A DNA stretch of 64,000 nt from Haliotis asinina (Eukaryota > Mollusca > Gastropoda > Lepetellida > Haliotidae): NCBI RefSeq assembly GCF_037392515.1, contig NC_090291.1, forward strand, positions 31,482,001-31,546,000, read 5' to 3'. The position numbers and the translations under genes were made by a program. Shown here one piece after another: positions 33,576 through 44,970 of this stretch. The notes under the pieces are model-generated. The model saw only the letters and a list, made by a program, of their open reading frames with translations. It did no database searches and was not told the origin of the DNA. Numbering within the stretch: position 1 is the first letter of the stretch; each line of letters begins with the position of its first letter.

Positions 33576-36500
33576 CTACAGGTGCGAGCACTGAGGTTCC
33601 AAGTGAAGGCCTGGAATAAAAATCCTTTGCACTTTGTCTATGGACGTGCGACACATTGGGCACTCTGTTATGTGTTGTGTACACTCAGAACAACAGATCA
33701 CGTGACCACACGGACAAAATGTTGTGGAGATTTGTCTGTCCATGCACACTACACAGCGGAGGGAATCTTGAATACTAGCTAGCTGGGCTCGCAGTTCCTG
33801 AAACAAGATGCAATATTCCTAAATATCATGAATATCAAAGCAATGGTGTTAGTACAAAGCGCATGTGATCTCACCTTAGGCAAGTGCCTCAATTCACCCA
33901 GCAGAAAATGGGTACCCAGTCTGACAAAGTCATGTGACTATAACCTCTTAGCACTTAATAGGCAGCTTCAGTTATCCATGGTATTAAGATTCTATAGTTA
34001 ATTTCAGCATTCAGATTGACACTAGGAGCTAAATAAGTGAATTTTTATCATTATTTCATCTTTATAGAATTTACTTATGTGGATCTTGTAATCAAACTAA
34101 TAATGCCTGTTAACAGTTTCATCAGCAATTCTTGAATTTGGTGAGTCAATAAACGATGTTAAAATCTATATCAAAAGACCACTCTCTGCAATAAACAAGA
34201 GTTTGTTATTCATGAAGCTATTCCACACCACTGCTCTTTTCAAAGTATGTAATTAACTGGTACTAGTATTCCATCTTACCTGGCACTCGTTTCTAACAAT
34301 GGCGTTTTCATTGTTATCACAGACAATGCTTTCACGACTTCGCCGAAGGGGTTCAGCCCCGTTCATCTTTTCACTATCATGGCTTGCAGTCCACAGTTTC
34401 CTTCTTGCATGGTCATAAGCCTCTCGACATGTACGTCGAATGTCAAAGATGTACTTCTTACCTGAAAAAAGCACAAGACAATGAAACTTGATATTATTCA
34501 TAACTTTGTGTTCTAAAAATCTGGTGTTTTTCAGTTGTGTCTTCAACAAAGATCTCAACCAGTATAGCAGTGGATTTGGATATCAAACAATTCCAAGGGA
34601 CAATAAGCCTTAGAGTGTTGACCTGTCATTAACTCATCACGGTGACGTGAAAATGACTGGCAAAGCACTATGATATGTTATGTTGGATAACTAATATCCC
34701 ATGTCAGGGGTTCCAAAATCCCAAGGCCTGACACCCGGGACAAGTCAGGTTTCATTTCGAGCAATCAAATAATGGTATCTTGCCTGTCCATGGGCTACTA
34801 GAAAATTTCCTCTTACAATTTTCAAACTGCAAATAAACCTAGATATCATTTCATATCTGCTCCAAACGTAGTTATTAAATTTTGCTATGATAATAAAGTA
34901 GCGCTATCTTTCATGGCTTATAAATAGTCCAGTAAACAATAACACCAAATACCATGTTGATTTATTCTTTCATAATGTCATCACCATGATTATGTCATAA
35001 AAATCAGGGCAAGTGGAAAATTAGTCAGGGCAAGCTACTTGCCCTGTGTCAAGTGGGTTTTTCAAAAAAATTTTGAACCCCTGCATGGGATGTATCTCTT
35101 GGGGTCACCCAAACAATATCTCCTGTGGATGAAAAGTATGAACAAAATATAAATGGGACCAAGGTACCAGAAATCTAGCATCCTCCTTTCAGATTCAAAA
35201 ACATTCAATCTGTTCTGTGTGTTTGTTTAATGATTAATACTAAACCTCATCATCCAGTGACGTAGTTCTTGCAACCATCAATCGAATCTGGGGGACCTGT
35301 CCAAACTCAGTCTACATCTTGTACTTACCCAGTGAAGTGTTTTCATTGAATATCGAGCAGATGGTTCCTTTGAGGTCTCTGCAGAACTGTGTGGACACAT
35401 CTTCCCGGACTGTGTCGCAGCGGTAGAAGGAATGCATCTCTGTCACACAGCGGTACAAGGCATTGGCGGCTTTGCAGGTTTTGAACCGAAACACAAGATG
35501 GAGACTTGGCTCTCCCTTCTCATCGAACACTCGGAGGATGACCTTCTGATCCATGTGGGTTGCCATTTGGATTAAGGCATAGGCAATCCTGAAATGAACA
35601 GATCTGAGTTGATTTCTACAATAATATAACAAAAAGTGTCCTAAGACAGCAAAAGGCAGGAACAGTACCATAATCATCAAAATAGTAGGGCTGCTTGAAT
35701 CCCTCTAGTAAACAATCATTTCCTTCAATGTAGTTTTTGCATAATAGAATTTATTAAAATGTTTTCTGGGGATGGGGTGCGGATTGTAAGTGAAAGACAC
35801 TACCAAGTTGAAAAGTATTTGTTTCACTTGGAAGAGGTTTATACGAAAAGAATCCAACACTGAACCACAAAATGAACAGCCAAAACTTTGATCACACATG
35901 CTATCCAACTGACCTCTTTCATTCCACCCAACAGTCGTCTAGTTTAACGATGCAACAATGACACCTACCTATCTATCTTGTTGGTCTCAACATTATACAA
36001 GGACAATCCTTCTGGTCCAACTCCAATCTTGGTAGGCTCTCCAGACGTTCTCTTAGCATCGTGGAACTCTGTACCATATGTTGGCAGCTCAGACACCTCC
36101 TGAAGTAAGTGATACTCTGCATTTCCCGCTGTCATGCCCCGGAGTGCACAATGTTCCTCATACACCATACTTAGGATCTCCTCCGTGGGTTCACAGAGAC
36201 CTTGCATCATCTGCGTGTACACATTCTGCTGGAAAGAGTTGGTCGTTGCATCCCCGTGTTCTGCCTGACATAGCAGGGCCAACATCTTCACAGCCTGAGG
36301 TGTATCTGTTATTTCATATTTCTTAGACTGCAGTTCTTGTTTCACTTGCAGGTAAAAGTGGTGCCTACAAAAGACGAGTCAGGACTTAAAATATAGAATA
36401 GCACCAAGTTTCTTCAGAAGTGCAACAATATTTGGGTGAACAACTTCCATATTATAAGAGTCACTTATCAGAGTATGTTTCACACCCTTATCAAGCAAGT

Positions 36501-39500
36501 GAGTACTTAAGGTTTGCAATCAATCAGAAGTTGATTGTATTACACTGAAGGAATGAGTCATGCACATACAGTATTTCAATCATCGTACCGCGTACCAGCT
36601 AAATGATATAAATATCTAAAGAGACTGAATTCAAGACAATATAGATGACTAGAAAGCACAGACCTTAGGCTAGCACACACTAGGGTTCCGAGCTTAAGGG
36701 CAACCAAAAAATGACTCCCTTGTCTACACATCTTGTCTAGACAAAGGACTACTCCTGTGCACACATTAAATACTATTCCCCTACCAAGAATGAAGCAAAT
36801 ACTATTCTCTACTAACTATGTGACCTCAGAAAAAGTAGGACTCTGTATTGACTTACTTTGTTTCATCCTGAAGTAAGTAGTGGGGTTCTACAAAGAACTT
36901 CACCCGGAACATGAAACGATAAGGAGGGGCTCCTCCTATCTGATCGTCAATCCTATTCCTCAGATTCAGCCATAACGTCTCCCCTTTACTGCCTCGGTAC
37001 TGGAGTCCGAAGTAGTCCTGCTCGATGATGTGAAGTTGTTCACTGACCTGTAGAGGAAAACATGCCTCACTATTGTTGCATGCTGCAGGATTCATATGTA
37101 ATCATATGAGTGACTTAACATTTAAAGCATTATTTCAGCCATATCATATGAATATCAGACACATTTACCCCAGGTCAATGGTCTGCGTCTGCTTTATGCT
37201 AACATACTTCATGAAAACAGTTATTACATATAAAAACGATGTATTCTACATGACCATACTCAAAACTGAGCAACTCACAAATTTCAGGAGTTTGAGAATC
37301 CATTCATATTGAAGGGGAGTGGGTAGTCCAGCAGAAGACATAGGTTTTTTTCCCCAAATGGGTGCAATGTTGTGAAGCCCAATTCTGATGTTCCCCACCA
37401 TGTTATTGCTGAATTACTGATAAAAAGCAGCATAAAACTAAAAAATTGAAAACCTGTCAACATGACAGGTTGAATGCAGTGTTAGAAAGAGCATCTACCC
37501 ATGGGTCTATGGTGGGTTGAGGTCACATCAAATTTATACCATTCCTTAGGTCTCAAAGTAATTTGTCACAATAACCTGTAGTCATATTAAGTGAAGCCTT
37601 AAGAGCTTATCCAAGGCCAGCAGACCTGGATCTTGACAGCCAGTCATAGCAAGTCATATATAACACTGTTTGACTATGCCATGTATACTCTAAGTATTGT
37701 CATATGAATTTACGTGTGCTTATCCAAGGCCAAATTGTACTTGTAGTATTCTATAGCTATCAGGAAACACAAGCAGAAAATCTACGAATTTGAAAGACAA
37801 AACCACATAACCATGTCTATCCACCTCTATTTACACCCATGTAAAGCTGGTGACCTCACAATCTTGTTCCAGTTGAGAGACAAATCAATTGACCCATAAC
37901 TGTACAATGACTTGGTTTACTATTACTGTTCGGCGTTCATTTGCAGTTCACATGAAGAAACAGAAGTAAAGGTGTCTCAAAACATGATACTTTCTGTTCC
38001 ACATGATGTATGCCTCGTGATCTCTGGTGAATATCAATACACGGTAATGAAGCACACACTACAGTTGATTGTATAACTCGCAGTCATGGAAAGAAATCCC
38101 TGACCTACTTTTGGATATGATAACACAAACTCGGACAATAGTGTTGAGAATGCAGCTGTCAGACTTTGCCCAGTGCGCTTGTGGGGTCAGTCAACAAGTC
38201 TTTCCTCTAATCTAGATATAGGATAACTTACTTCCTCTGCACTTCAGGCACTCAGTGCTGTTTAATAGTGTAAAAGTCTGATGCTTGAGGTCCGGATGGG
38301 ACAAAATAAGCACACTTCTAATAAGATTTGTTCACTAAGATCATATACAAGAACTCCTTTACTGCTTTCCACAAATCTGTGATCTTCATAGACACTTCTT
38401 ACAGTGAGAGATGGGTTCAAAAATCCCATCGCCGATGCCTGGGATAAGTCAGTTTTCATTTCGGGCAATTAAATAATGATATCTTAGTTTCTTACATGTC
38501 CATGGGTTACTAGATAATTTCCACTTACGGTTTCACACTGCAAATAAACTTTCATTTCATTTCGTATCTGCTCCAAATGTAACTTCTAAATAAGGCAGCG
38601 TTATCATTGTTTTGCTGTTTATATCACTTCTCGATAAACAGTCTAATAACATTAACATCAAATACCATGTTGATTTTTTCTTTCAAAATTACATCATCAT
38701 AATCATGTCATAAGAATTAAGGTAAGTGGAAAATTAGACAGGACACGTTAGTTTCTTTCCATGGCAAGTGGTTTTATAAATAAAATTTGAACCCTCGAGT
38801 GAGTGAAAAATGTTTTCCACTGCTTTTAGCAACATTGCAGTAACATAAGGGACTGTTCATAATTTATCACTAGGGGGGGCGATGAGGATTTTTATATCTT
38901 TTCTGTACAAATCTGGTAGCCCCCCCCACCCCCCCACACACACACTCTATGTACAAAACAGGTGACCCCCACTATATACTGTGGTCAAAATGAATGACCC
39001 CACCTGAAAATCCTCATCAGCCCCCCTGGTGATAAATCATGAAAGGTCCCTAATGGCTGGCGACACCAGATAAGGGTTTCACACATTGTACCATTTGGGA
39101 AATTAAAACCCTTGACAGGCGGTGACTACTATGTACTTGACATACAACAAAAGCCAGAAGAGATTCTGTAGTGTGTCTCACTGTCCCTGAACCACATTCT
39201 TTTCCCTACTGTAATGATAAAGCCCTACAGCAAGTCTAGATTTCCTCAGGTTCAATCTGAATGTTCTGTTTCAGTGGGGCTCCTTTTCAATTTAAAACAT
39301 ACTTTTCAGAGACTACGTGTTAGTATATATGAGAGAGAACATGTTGTATTTTTATAATATAATCACTGAATAAAACATTGGTCTAGTATCATTCTGTACA
39401 TCCATAGTGTGTACAGGAGTGAATAATGGGCACAGCTTGTGACATTATTTCAGAAAAAGAAATTACGCTATTCAATCGACTTAACCCTAGCCATAGATAT

Positions 39501-40479
39501 CTCATCTCACATCAAGAGCATCTCACATGAAGATAAATATCCAACACATGTCATATCATATCATTATCAAGGCTTGGTCTGCCCCCATGGAGAGTCAGAT
39601 TAGGTGACACTTTGTTTAAAACGTTTTCAGAATTCATAATATACTTTTTTATGTTTGTTAATTATTTTTATTAATAGTTTGTTAATTATTTTTATTAATA
39701 GTAAATATCCGGGACACATCACAGAGTTTGACACATTTAACATATGAATTCTGTGCATGTTTTCAATGCAATCAAAATCTTCCTTTTACAATAATTTATT
39801 TATGTTGAACAAACGTTCCAAATAATTTATATTAGATGTTTGTAAATAACATCTACTAAAGATCGTTCATCGTTTCAAATAGATTTTAACTGACATTTTC
39901 TATACTGATGACATACACTTCGTGTGGATGGGCGCACTACCACTTAACACACAAGGCAATTTCTCCAGGTTCAATCTTGAGTGGACTTTGACCCTGCAGT
40001 GGCGGCCATTTTCGCTCGCCGACCAGCTGATGGCAAACAGCTGATGGTTGTCAACATTGCCAGCGTAAGAATATGACGGCAAAATTTATTGAAAGTTACT
40101 GAATAAAATATTTTGCTATCAATAATCTAAGTCGAATAGTAATGAAATTGAGGGCTCTTCACAACTCGTAAAAATATACCAGCGAGGGGAATATCATCAA
40201 GTGGTTGCGCCTTCAGGACCGTAACTCATTGAAGCGTAACGGATTGTTATTCTCTATAAACTACAAAAACTCTCTTTGGCTCATTTGACAAGAAATCTGT
40301 GGACGTCAAGTTATTCAACGTCGACAAAAGTTGAACATGTAATCTTGAACAGTGTATTGGATACGTCATTTGTAGCCGGTAAACTAACTTACTTTATCGA
40401 GACAGTCTTGGCCGTCAGCGCGCGGATCCACTTCAACTTCCAAAACAACGGAGTTTGGTTGTGAGACAAAGCACAACAT
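33576..40479 (-). CDS. MYLIP: MYLIP/IDOL, FERM-domain RING E3 ubiquitin ligase, six coding exons
   Basis: Coding exons: 40393-40479, 36857-37047, 35969-36364, 35329-35588, 34280-34461, 33576-33797. All junctions are GT-AG and phases agree (0, 2, 2, 1, 0). They sum to 1,338 bp: 445 residues plus TAG, the human MYLIP length as I recall it. Exon 1 reads [20 protein letters not shown]; exon 2 contains [20 protein letters not shown] and [10 protein letters not shown] (FERM F1); exons 3-5 carry the rest of the FERM domain ([33 protein letters not shown]). Exon 6 has the RING: C387-V-V-C390, FCPCGH, CCSEC, CPMC, then VQRIFIP. MYLIP is known to ubiquitinate LDL-receptor-family tails in vertebrates, and its insect relative is Dnr1. 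Substrate here is inferred. Intron 1 (37048-40392) is the largest. Confidence 0.96.
34703..35084. mobile_element. hAT-like MITE in MYLIP intron 4
   Basis: Begins CAGGGGTTCCAAAATCCC and ends ATTTTGAACCCCTG, inverted termini of hAT type. It shares about 380 bp of sequence with 38407-38796 (for example TATCTGCTCCAAA and ATACCATGTTGATTT). No transposase is present. Confidence 0.7.
37325..37442 (+). mobile_element. SINE-B copy, head missing, in MYLIP intron 1
   Basis: CCCCAAATGGGTGCAATG, TGTGAAGCCCAATTCTG, GATGTTCCCCACC and AAAAAGCAGCATAAAACTA are in order. Confidence 0.75.
38407..38796. mobile_element. hAT-like MITE in MYLIP intron 1
   Basis: Diverged sister of 34703-35084. It starts near GATGGGTTCAAAAATCCC and ends near AAATTTGAACCCTC. 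Confidence 0.65.
38797..39125 (-). mobile_element. SINE-B copy split by a MITE
   Basis: The left part is GAGTGAGTGAAAAATGTTTTCCACTGC to CAGTAACATA (to about 38860). The right part is TGGCTGGCGACACCAG onward (from about 39055). The MITE at 38861-39054 lies between them. Confidence 0.8.
38861..39054. mobile_element. MITE with ~47-bp terminal inverted repeats
   Basis: Begins AGGGACTGTTCATAATTTATC and ends ATAAATCATGAAAGGTCCC. The arms also pair through GGGGGGCGATGAGGATTTT / AAAATCCTCATCAGCCCCCC. TA flanks on both sides suggest a TA target duplication, as for Tc1/mariner-type MITEs. Confidence 0.8.
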
Positions 40480-40765
40480 GGTGAACTAATTCTTTTCCAC
40501 GCTAACTGCGATGTCTTCTGGCTGGCATGGTTCTGTCAGGGTCCCTAAATATCCCATAGTCTTACTGTGAACCTTGCAATAAACACTCAACAAAGTGTCA
40601 GCCCAAGGCATGTGAGAGTCACGTGTCAATCAACCAATGAAAACGCCGATAACACATTTGATCCAATGGTAACATTCGTTACAAAACGGGCGGAGCTTGA
40701 AACAATGTCAACAAAACAGGTTGACACTGCACAGTGAAACTGCACCAAAGAGGAAGCACGTGAAG
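40480..40765 (-). promoter_or_regulatory. Probable MYLIP promoter region
   Basis: Upstream of the ATG lie an E-box TCACGTG (40619-40625), CCAAT boxes on the plus strand at 40634-40638 and 40663-40667, a GGGCGG at 40688-40693, and a second CACGTG at 40757-40762. There is no clear TATA box. The cluster fits a TATA-less promoter; factor binding is inferred. Confidence 0.4.
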
Positions 40766-40769
40766 CATG

Positions 40770-41730
40770 ACGAATTGCTCGGGGGTATTAAGTAATTTAA
40801 CCTCTTTGTGTGATTTTACGGTCGCTGTACCTATGCTCTAGACAAAATATATTCAACCCTACTTTCTTTGTTTGAACAAAGCCTCGCTTTACTGGGTGGA
40901 GTATTATTCTGCTGCATGCTTACCGTCAGCATATCTTTGTTGTCAGTATTGCTGATGTCATCGATAAATAGGCTCTTTGAACATCTCTGAGAGCCATCCC
41001 GGTAAACAAAGGATTCAGTGAAAACCTATAAAGTGATGTAAACACATCCGAGTGTTATTTTCATCAACCCCGAGGAAAACTAAAGTCCTTTTGTTGTCCA
41101 ATACAGAACTGTATCAAACAGCAAATATAAAAGTGCATGCGAGGTTTTTCTCTCTTTTTTCAAAGATGTACAATGAAAGAAAACCCCTTTGGAGCCCCGT
41201 ATATTCTTAAAGACGACTTTCTTTCGTTAATATTTGTTGTTTAGTCATTTGTTAAGTTGTTTTCATTCATATTTATGTACCTGAACAGCATTGTGGCATT
41301 TTCCCAGAAGTTCATGTTTAATTGCTGGCCCTGGTTTCTAAAATCAAATTCTATCACAAAAAAGTCCTTATTTTAGAATGTCGAAGTGCATCCGATTGCT
41401 TTGATATCTTTTATGCATATTCGTCGTATCATTATCGCATAAGCCTAAAGAACCCGGACTTTTAAAGTTCAAATGAGTTCCAGATAGCCCTATTTCCAAG
41501 TTTACAAGTGTGGAAGGGGTTATGATAGGTCACCAAGATAAACGGTTCCGCTTAACAAGGATCCGCTGCAACGCAATTCCATATTTTCTAACGGGTGTTC
41601 GGACTGATAAGGTTTCACTTTATTCGAACACCAAGTCAGTGTGTCTGTACCCCTACCTCCTGCTAACATATTTTGTTAAGGTCCCTTATTCAAGTACGTC
41701 ACAGTATTGACTTTTCATGATCCTGCCCAA
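40770..41730. other. Intergenic, nothing recognised
   Basis: No supported gene or repeat before the SINE-B copy at 41735. Confidence 0.4.
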
Positions 41731-41734
41731 ATGA

Positions 41735-41890
41735 ATATCGTATGCTTTTACGCCGCTTTTAGTATCATTTCTGCAATATCACAGCGGGGACACCAGAAAT
41801 GGGCTTCACACTTTTGTGCCCATGTGGGGATTCGAACCCGAGTCTTTAGCGTGACTAGCGGACGCTTTAACCATTAGGCTGCCTCCAGTG
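41735..41890 (-). mobile_element. SINE-B copy, near full-length
   Basis: ACGCCGCTTTTAGTATC, GGGGACACCAGAAATGGGC, TGTGCCCATGTGGGGATTCG, GAGTCTTTAGCGTGAC and CTTTAACCATTAGGCTGCC. Read on the minus strand, the A box (CAGCCTAATGG) and B box (GGTTCGAATCC-like) are still visible. Confidence 0.9.
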
Positions 41891-41894
41891 CCCA

Positions 41895-43185
41895 AATGAG
41901 CATTAGTTTTTATTGGGAGATGCACATATATTTTTATCTGCAACAGCATTAAATGTGTACACAAAACATACTGTAACGAGTTGGCCCGTCATGCTTTAAA
42001 ATATTCATTTAGATGTTTTTGTTTGTATAGACTGGCTTGATGTTGTGTTTCAGTGTTTTCTGTTCACTAAACTGCTTTATACAAACTGTCTCAATCTGTC
42101 TCGCTATTTAAAAAGAACATTGCTATCCTTTAACCCACATTTCCGAATGCATTCACATTTCGTTTTGTGCTGTGCATGTAAATACGTGCGTTTAGTAGCT
42201 AAACGTAAACGGTATTTCCTAAAATATGACAGGTCATAATCTCAGAACATTTCCTATCCACCACTGCTGGTATGGCCAAGCTTAAATGATGGGCATTACT
42301 TTATAAAGGTCTTTCAGTCGCTCCTTGTTGCATTCTTTCATTTCCGTCCCACTCAAACAACGATTTTTGCGGATAACACAAACACCGAGAGAAAGATAAC
42401 CGTTCTCTTGAATGTAATGTGTAAACAACTCGAGCAATTAAACACAAACAAACATTTAGTTCTGACTCGCCTCAACGGGAGAAGGAATGATCTCAACGAT
42501 AAAACCCGAGAGATTTGTATTAAACTTCACGTTTTTATTGTTAATTAAACACACCTGTCTGTAATTGGTATTGCGGTCACAGCTCAAAGGGATCATTACT
42601 AACAATAATATTTATGGTTAATTTAGCAAGCGGGTGCAGGAAGGCAGAATGGACGTTGGTCAACCGGGGAAGATCTAAGGTCATACGATGAGAGTAATTA
42701 ATGAGAGCCAGACGTGCAATTAGCCCATATGTCAACATATGGCATTGAGGTGATTACAGGTAACAATGTGTAATAAATTCTAATTATTTATCAACAGTGT
42801 GAGTTCTTTGTCGGATAAGAGAGTCTTGTCTGATTCCGTTTCGGTTTATTTTGCGAATTAATTATATACGTCCCGAAATTAAAATTATATATGATAGTGG
42901 AATTTCTGTGAAGTGTATGAACAGTACAGAAATAGTGTCCAAGTTCAGAACATCCGACGACATGTTTCCGGCATGTCCGTGTCGTGACATTGTGGAGAGA
43001 CGGGGCTTGTGCACGGGATATACAGTACCATTGACGAACTGGCGTACAGACTGGGGATTGTCAGTCAAATATATCGCGACTATATGGCGTATTGTATGTA
43101 AACCACTAGACCTAATTTCCGATTCTCACAGACCAGCAATCAACGATTATCAACTCAATACCTCCACAAATTACAATTCTAACTC
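41895..43185. other. Intergenic, nothing recognised
   Basis: A plus-strand frame starting near 42851 runs into the pyrimidine tract at 43190. It is long only because the tract lacks stops, and the part before the tract shows no domain. Confidence 0.4.
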
Positions 43186-43189
43186 TGTA

Positions 43190-43572
43190 GCCAGCCTCTC
43201 TGTATCTTTCCCTCTTTATTCTCAACTTCTACTCCTCTCTCTCTCACTCTCTCTCTCTCTCCCCCCTTCCCTTCTCTCTAGCTCTCTGTCCCTCTTGTCT
43301 CTCCCCTGTCTCCCTCCCTTTCTCGTTCTTGTCTCTCCCTTCCCCCCGCCTCTCTGCCTCTTCTCTCCCCCCTCCCGTCTCTCTCTTCCCTCTCTGTCGT
43401 TCTTGTCTCTCCATCCCCTCCCCTTCTCTCTGTCGTTCTTGTCTCCCGCCTCCCCGCCCCTCTCTCTCCCTCTCCTTCTTACTCTCCCTCCCCGTCTCTC
43501 TCTTCCCTCTCTGTCGTTCTTGTCTCTCCCTTCTCCCCCCCCCCGCCTCTCTCTCTCTCTCTCTCTCTCTCA
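43190..43572. repeat. Polypyrimidine (CT-rich) tract, ~380 bp
   Basis: Almost pure C/T on the plus strand, broken by rare G in TGTCGTTCTTGTCTC. That phrase recurs near 43396, 43432 and 43512, and a 38-bp segment recurs at about 43375 and 43491, so the tract contains internal duplications. It ends in (TC)n. Confidence 0.92.
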
Positions 43573-43678
43573 AACGATTCGAAAAATCCGGAAGCATTGC
43601 ATAATGCTTTCTTTATATTTTGTTACATCGACATGATTACAACTAGTATTAGAGTTGACATTTAAATTTATCGATTGA

Positions 43679-43866
43679 TTACCATCTCCGTTTCCTCTTC
43701 TCCGCCTCATTGTACTTGGTTTCAAGGGATTGGTTCAACACTGCTTTGAATTGTACTTTGGCTGAATCATGGCATGTCAGCTTGACCTCTGAGTGAGGTG
43801 TGTTAACAACGCTTGATGATGATGATTGTTTGCTTGCACCCTTCTTAAACGCCCATGGAAACAACA
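43679..43866 (-). CDS. Possible terminal coding exon, unassigned
   Basis: On the minus strand an acceptor-like ATAATTACAG is followed by a frame reading LFPWAFKKGASKQSSSSS, then NTPHSEVKLTCHDSAK, then VLNQSLETKYNEAEKRKRRW and a stop. Composition (Ser run, mixed charge, basic end) looks like a real C-terminus. I do not recognise the protein. No upstream exon was found, so it could also be a retrocopied fragment or chance. Confidence 0.3.
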
Positions 43867-43869
43867 CTG

Positions 43870-44515
43870 TAATTATATGTCAGAGCGTATTAGCCCTGAG
43901 TAATACTAATCTTTGCCTTTCAGCACTTATAAAGGTGCTGACAACAACGGATGATCATCGTTCGAACCTGTGACCGAAAACCAAGTCTAGCAGATCCCGG
44001 AACAACTAAGGGACGCAACTCTACAAAGCGAATAGAGTTTAGTCCGAATCGTGGGGTTAACCAGTGTGTTGAGAAGCGTAAATTGATGTGCGCCACAAAC
44101 ATAATTTCAGAAACTCAAACCTGCGTGAAACACAACCTTCTCTTTTTATTTCGAAAACCAAGCGTGTACTGAGTTAGGTACGATGAAACACAGAAGGCCG
44201 TGTTTCAATATACTTATAATGATATAAAATGACAAGAGAAACAGCTGACAGGAAGGACACAACTGAAGGCACTACGTGACTAAAAGCAATGTATGTCTGT
44301 GGACTTTGATACATGGATTTGGACTTTGTTCTCCAGGTAACTAACACCACTTTTTAAAGCAAAACACATATCTTATCAATAGCTGAGTTGAAGAAGGAGA
44401 GTGGATAGACCTTGTAGTTTGTGGATCTAGATACTGTGGAATCGGACTCTGTGACACATTGCATTGCTGCACCTCTACACTCGTGATGGGGCAAGTGCTA
44501 TATATCTACGGGTTA
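43870..44515. other. Intergenic, nothing recognised
   Basis: No supported gene, and no repeat match noted. Confidence 0.35.
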
Positions 44516-44517
44516 GA

Positions 44518-44640
44518 TTGAGTGAATATGATCTTACGCCGCTTTCAGCAATATTCCAGCAATATCACGGCTGGGGACGCCAGAAATGCGCTTCACACAG
44601 TGCACATATGTGGGTAATCGAACCCGGGTCTGCAGCAAAT
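44518..44640 (-). mobile_element. SINE-B copy, partial head
   Basis: GAGTGAATATGATCTTACGCC, CAGCAATATTCCAGCAATATC, GACGCCAGAAATGCGCTTCAC and AATCGAACCCGGGTCTGCAGC. Confidence 0.88.
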
Positions 44641-44970
44641 AAACGTTTCACTCCAAATGTTTTTTTTAATATAAAACATACACCATAATCAGTCAAAACA
44701 ATAACTTTATCAAGATTTCACATGTTTGAACCTTATGTATACCACAGTCTATGTCTAAGTATCATTAATGCCAAATTTACGGAGGAAATAATTTGACATG
44801 AAGTTGTCAAATATAAGCCTATCAATGTAATAATTCAGAAAAGGCAATATCACAGTAATTCTAAAAGCTATAAAGCACTACTTTTATCAAAACCTGACAA
44901 AAGTAAAAATATCCATGTGCCCACAGGACATGTGAAGAACCCTGTAAAGTAATGTCCGCTTTGTTATGTA

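Noticed and set aside
41735-41890. Candidate tRNA gene (A and B boxes present)
   Set aside because: The boxes belong to a SINE-B head; no acceptor stem and the SINE body follows.
42851-43636. 261-codon plus-strand frame, Ser/Leu/Pro-rich
   Set aside because: Its length comes from the polypyrimidine tract, which lacks stops; no domain, and codon content is pure C/T repeat.
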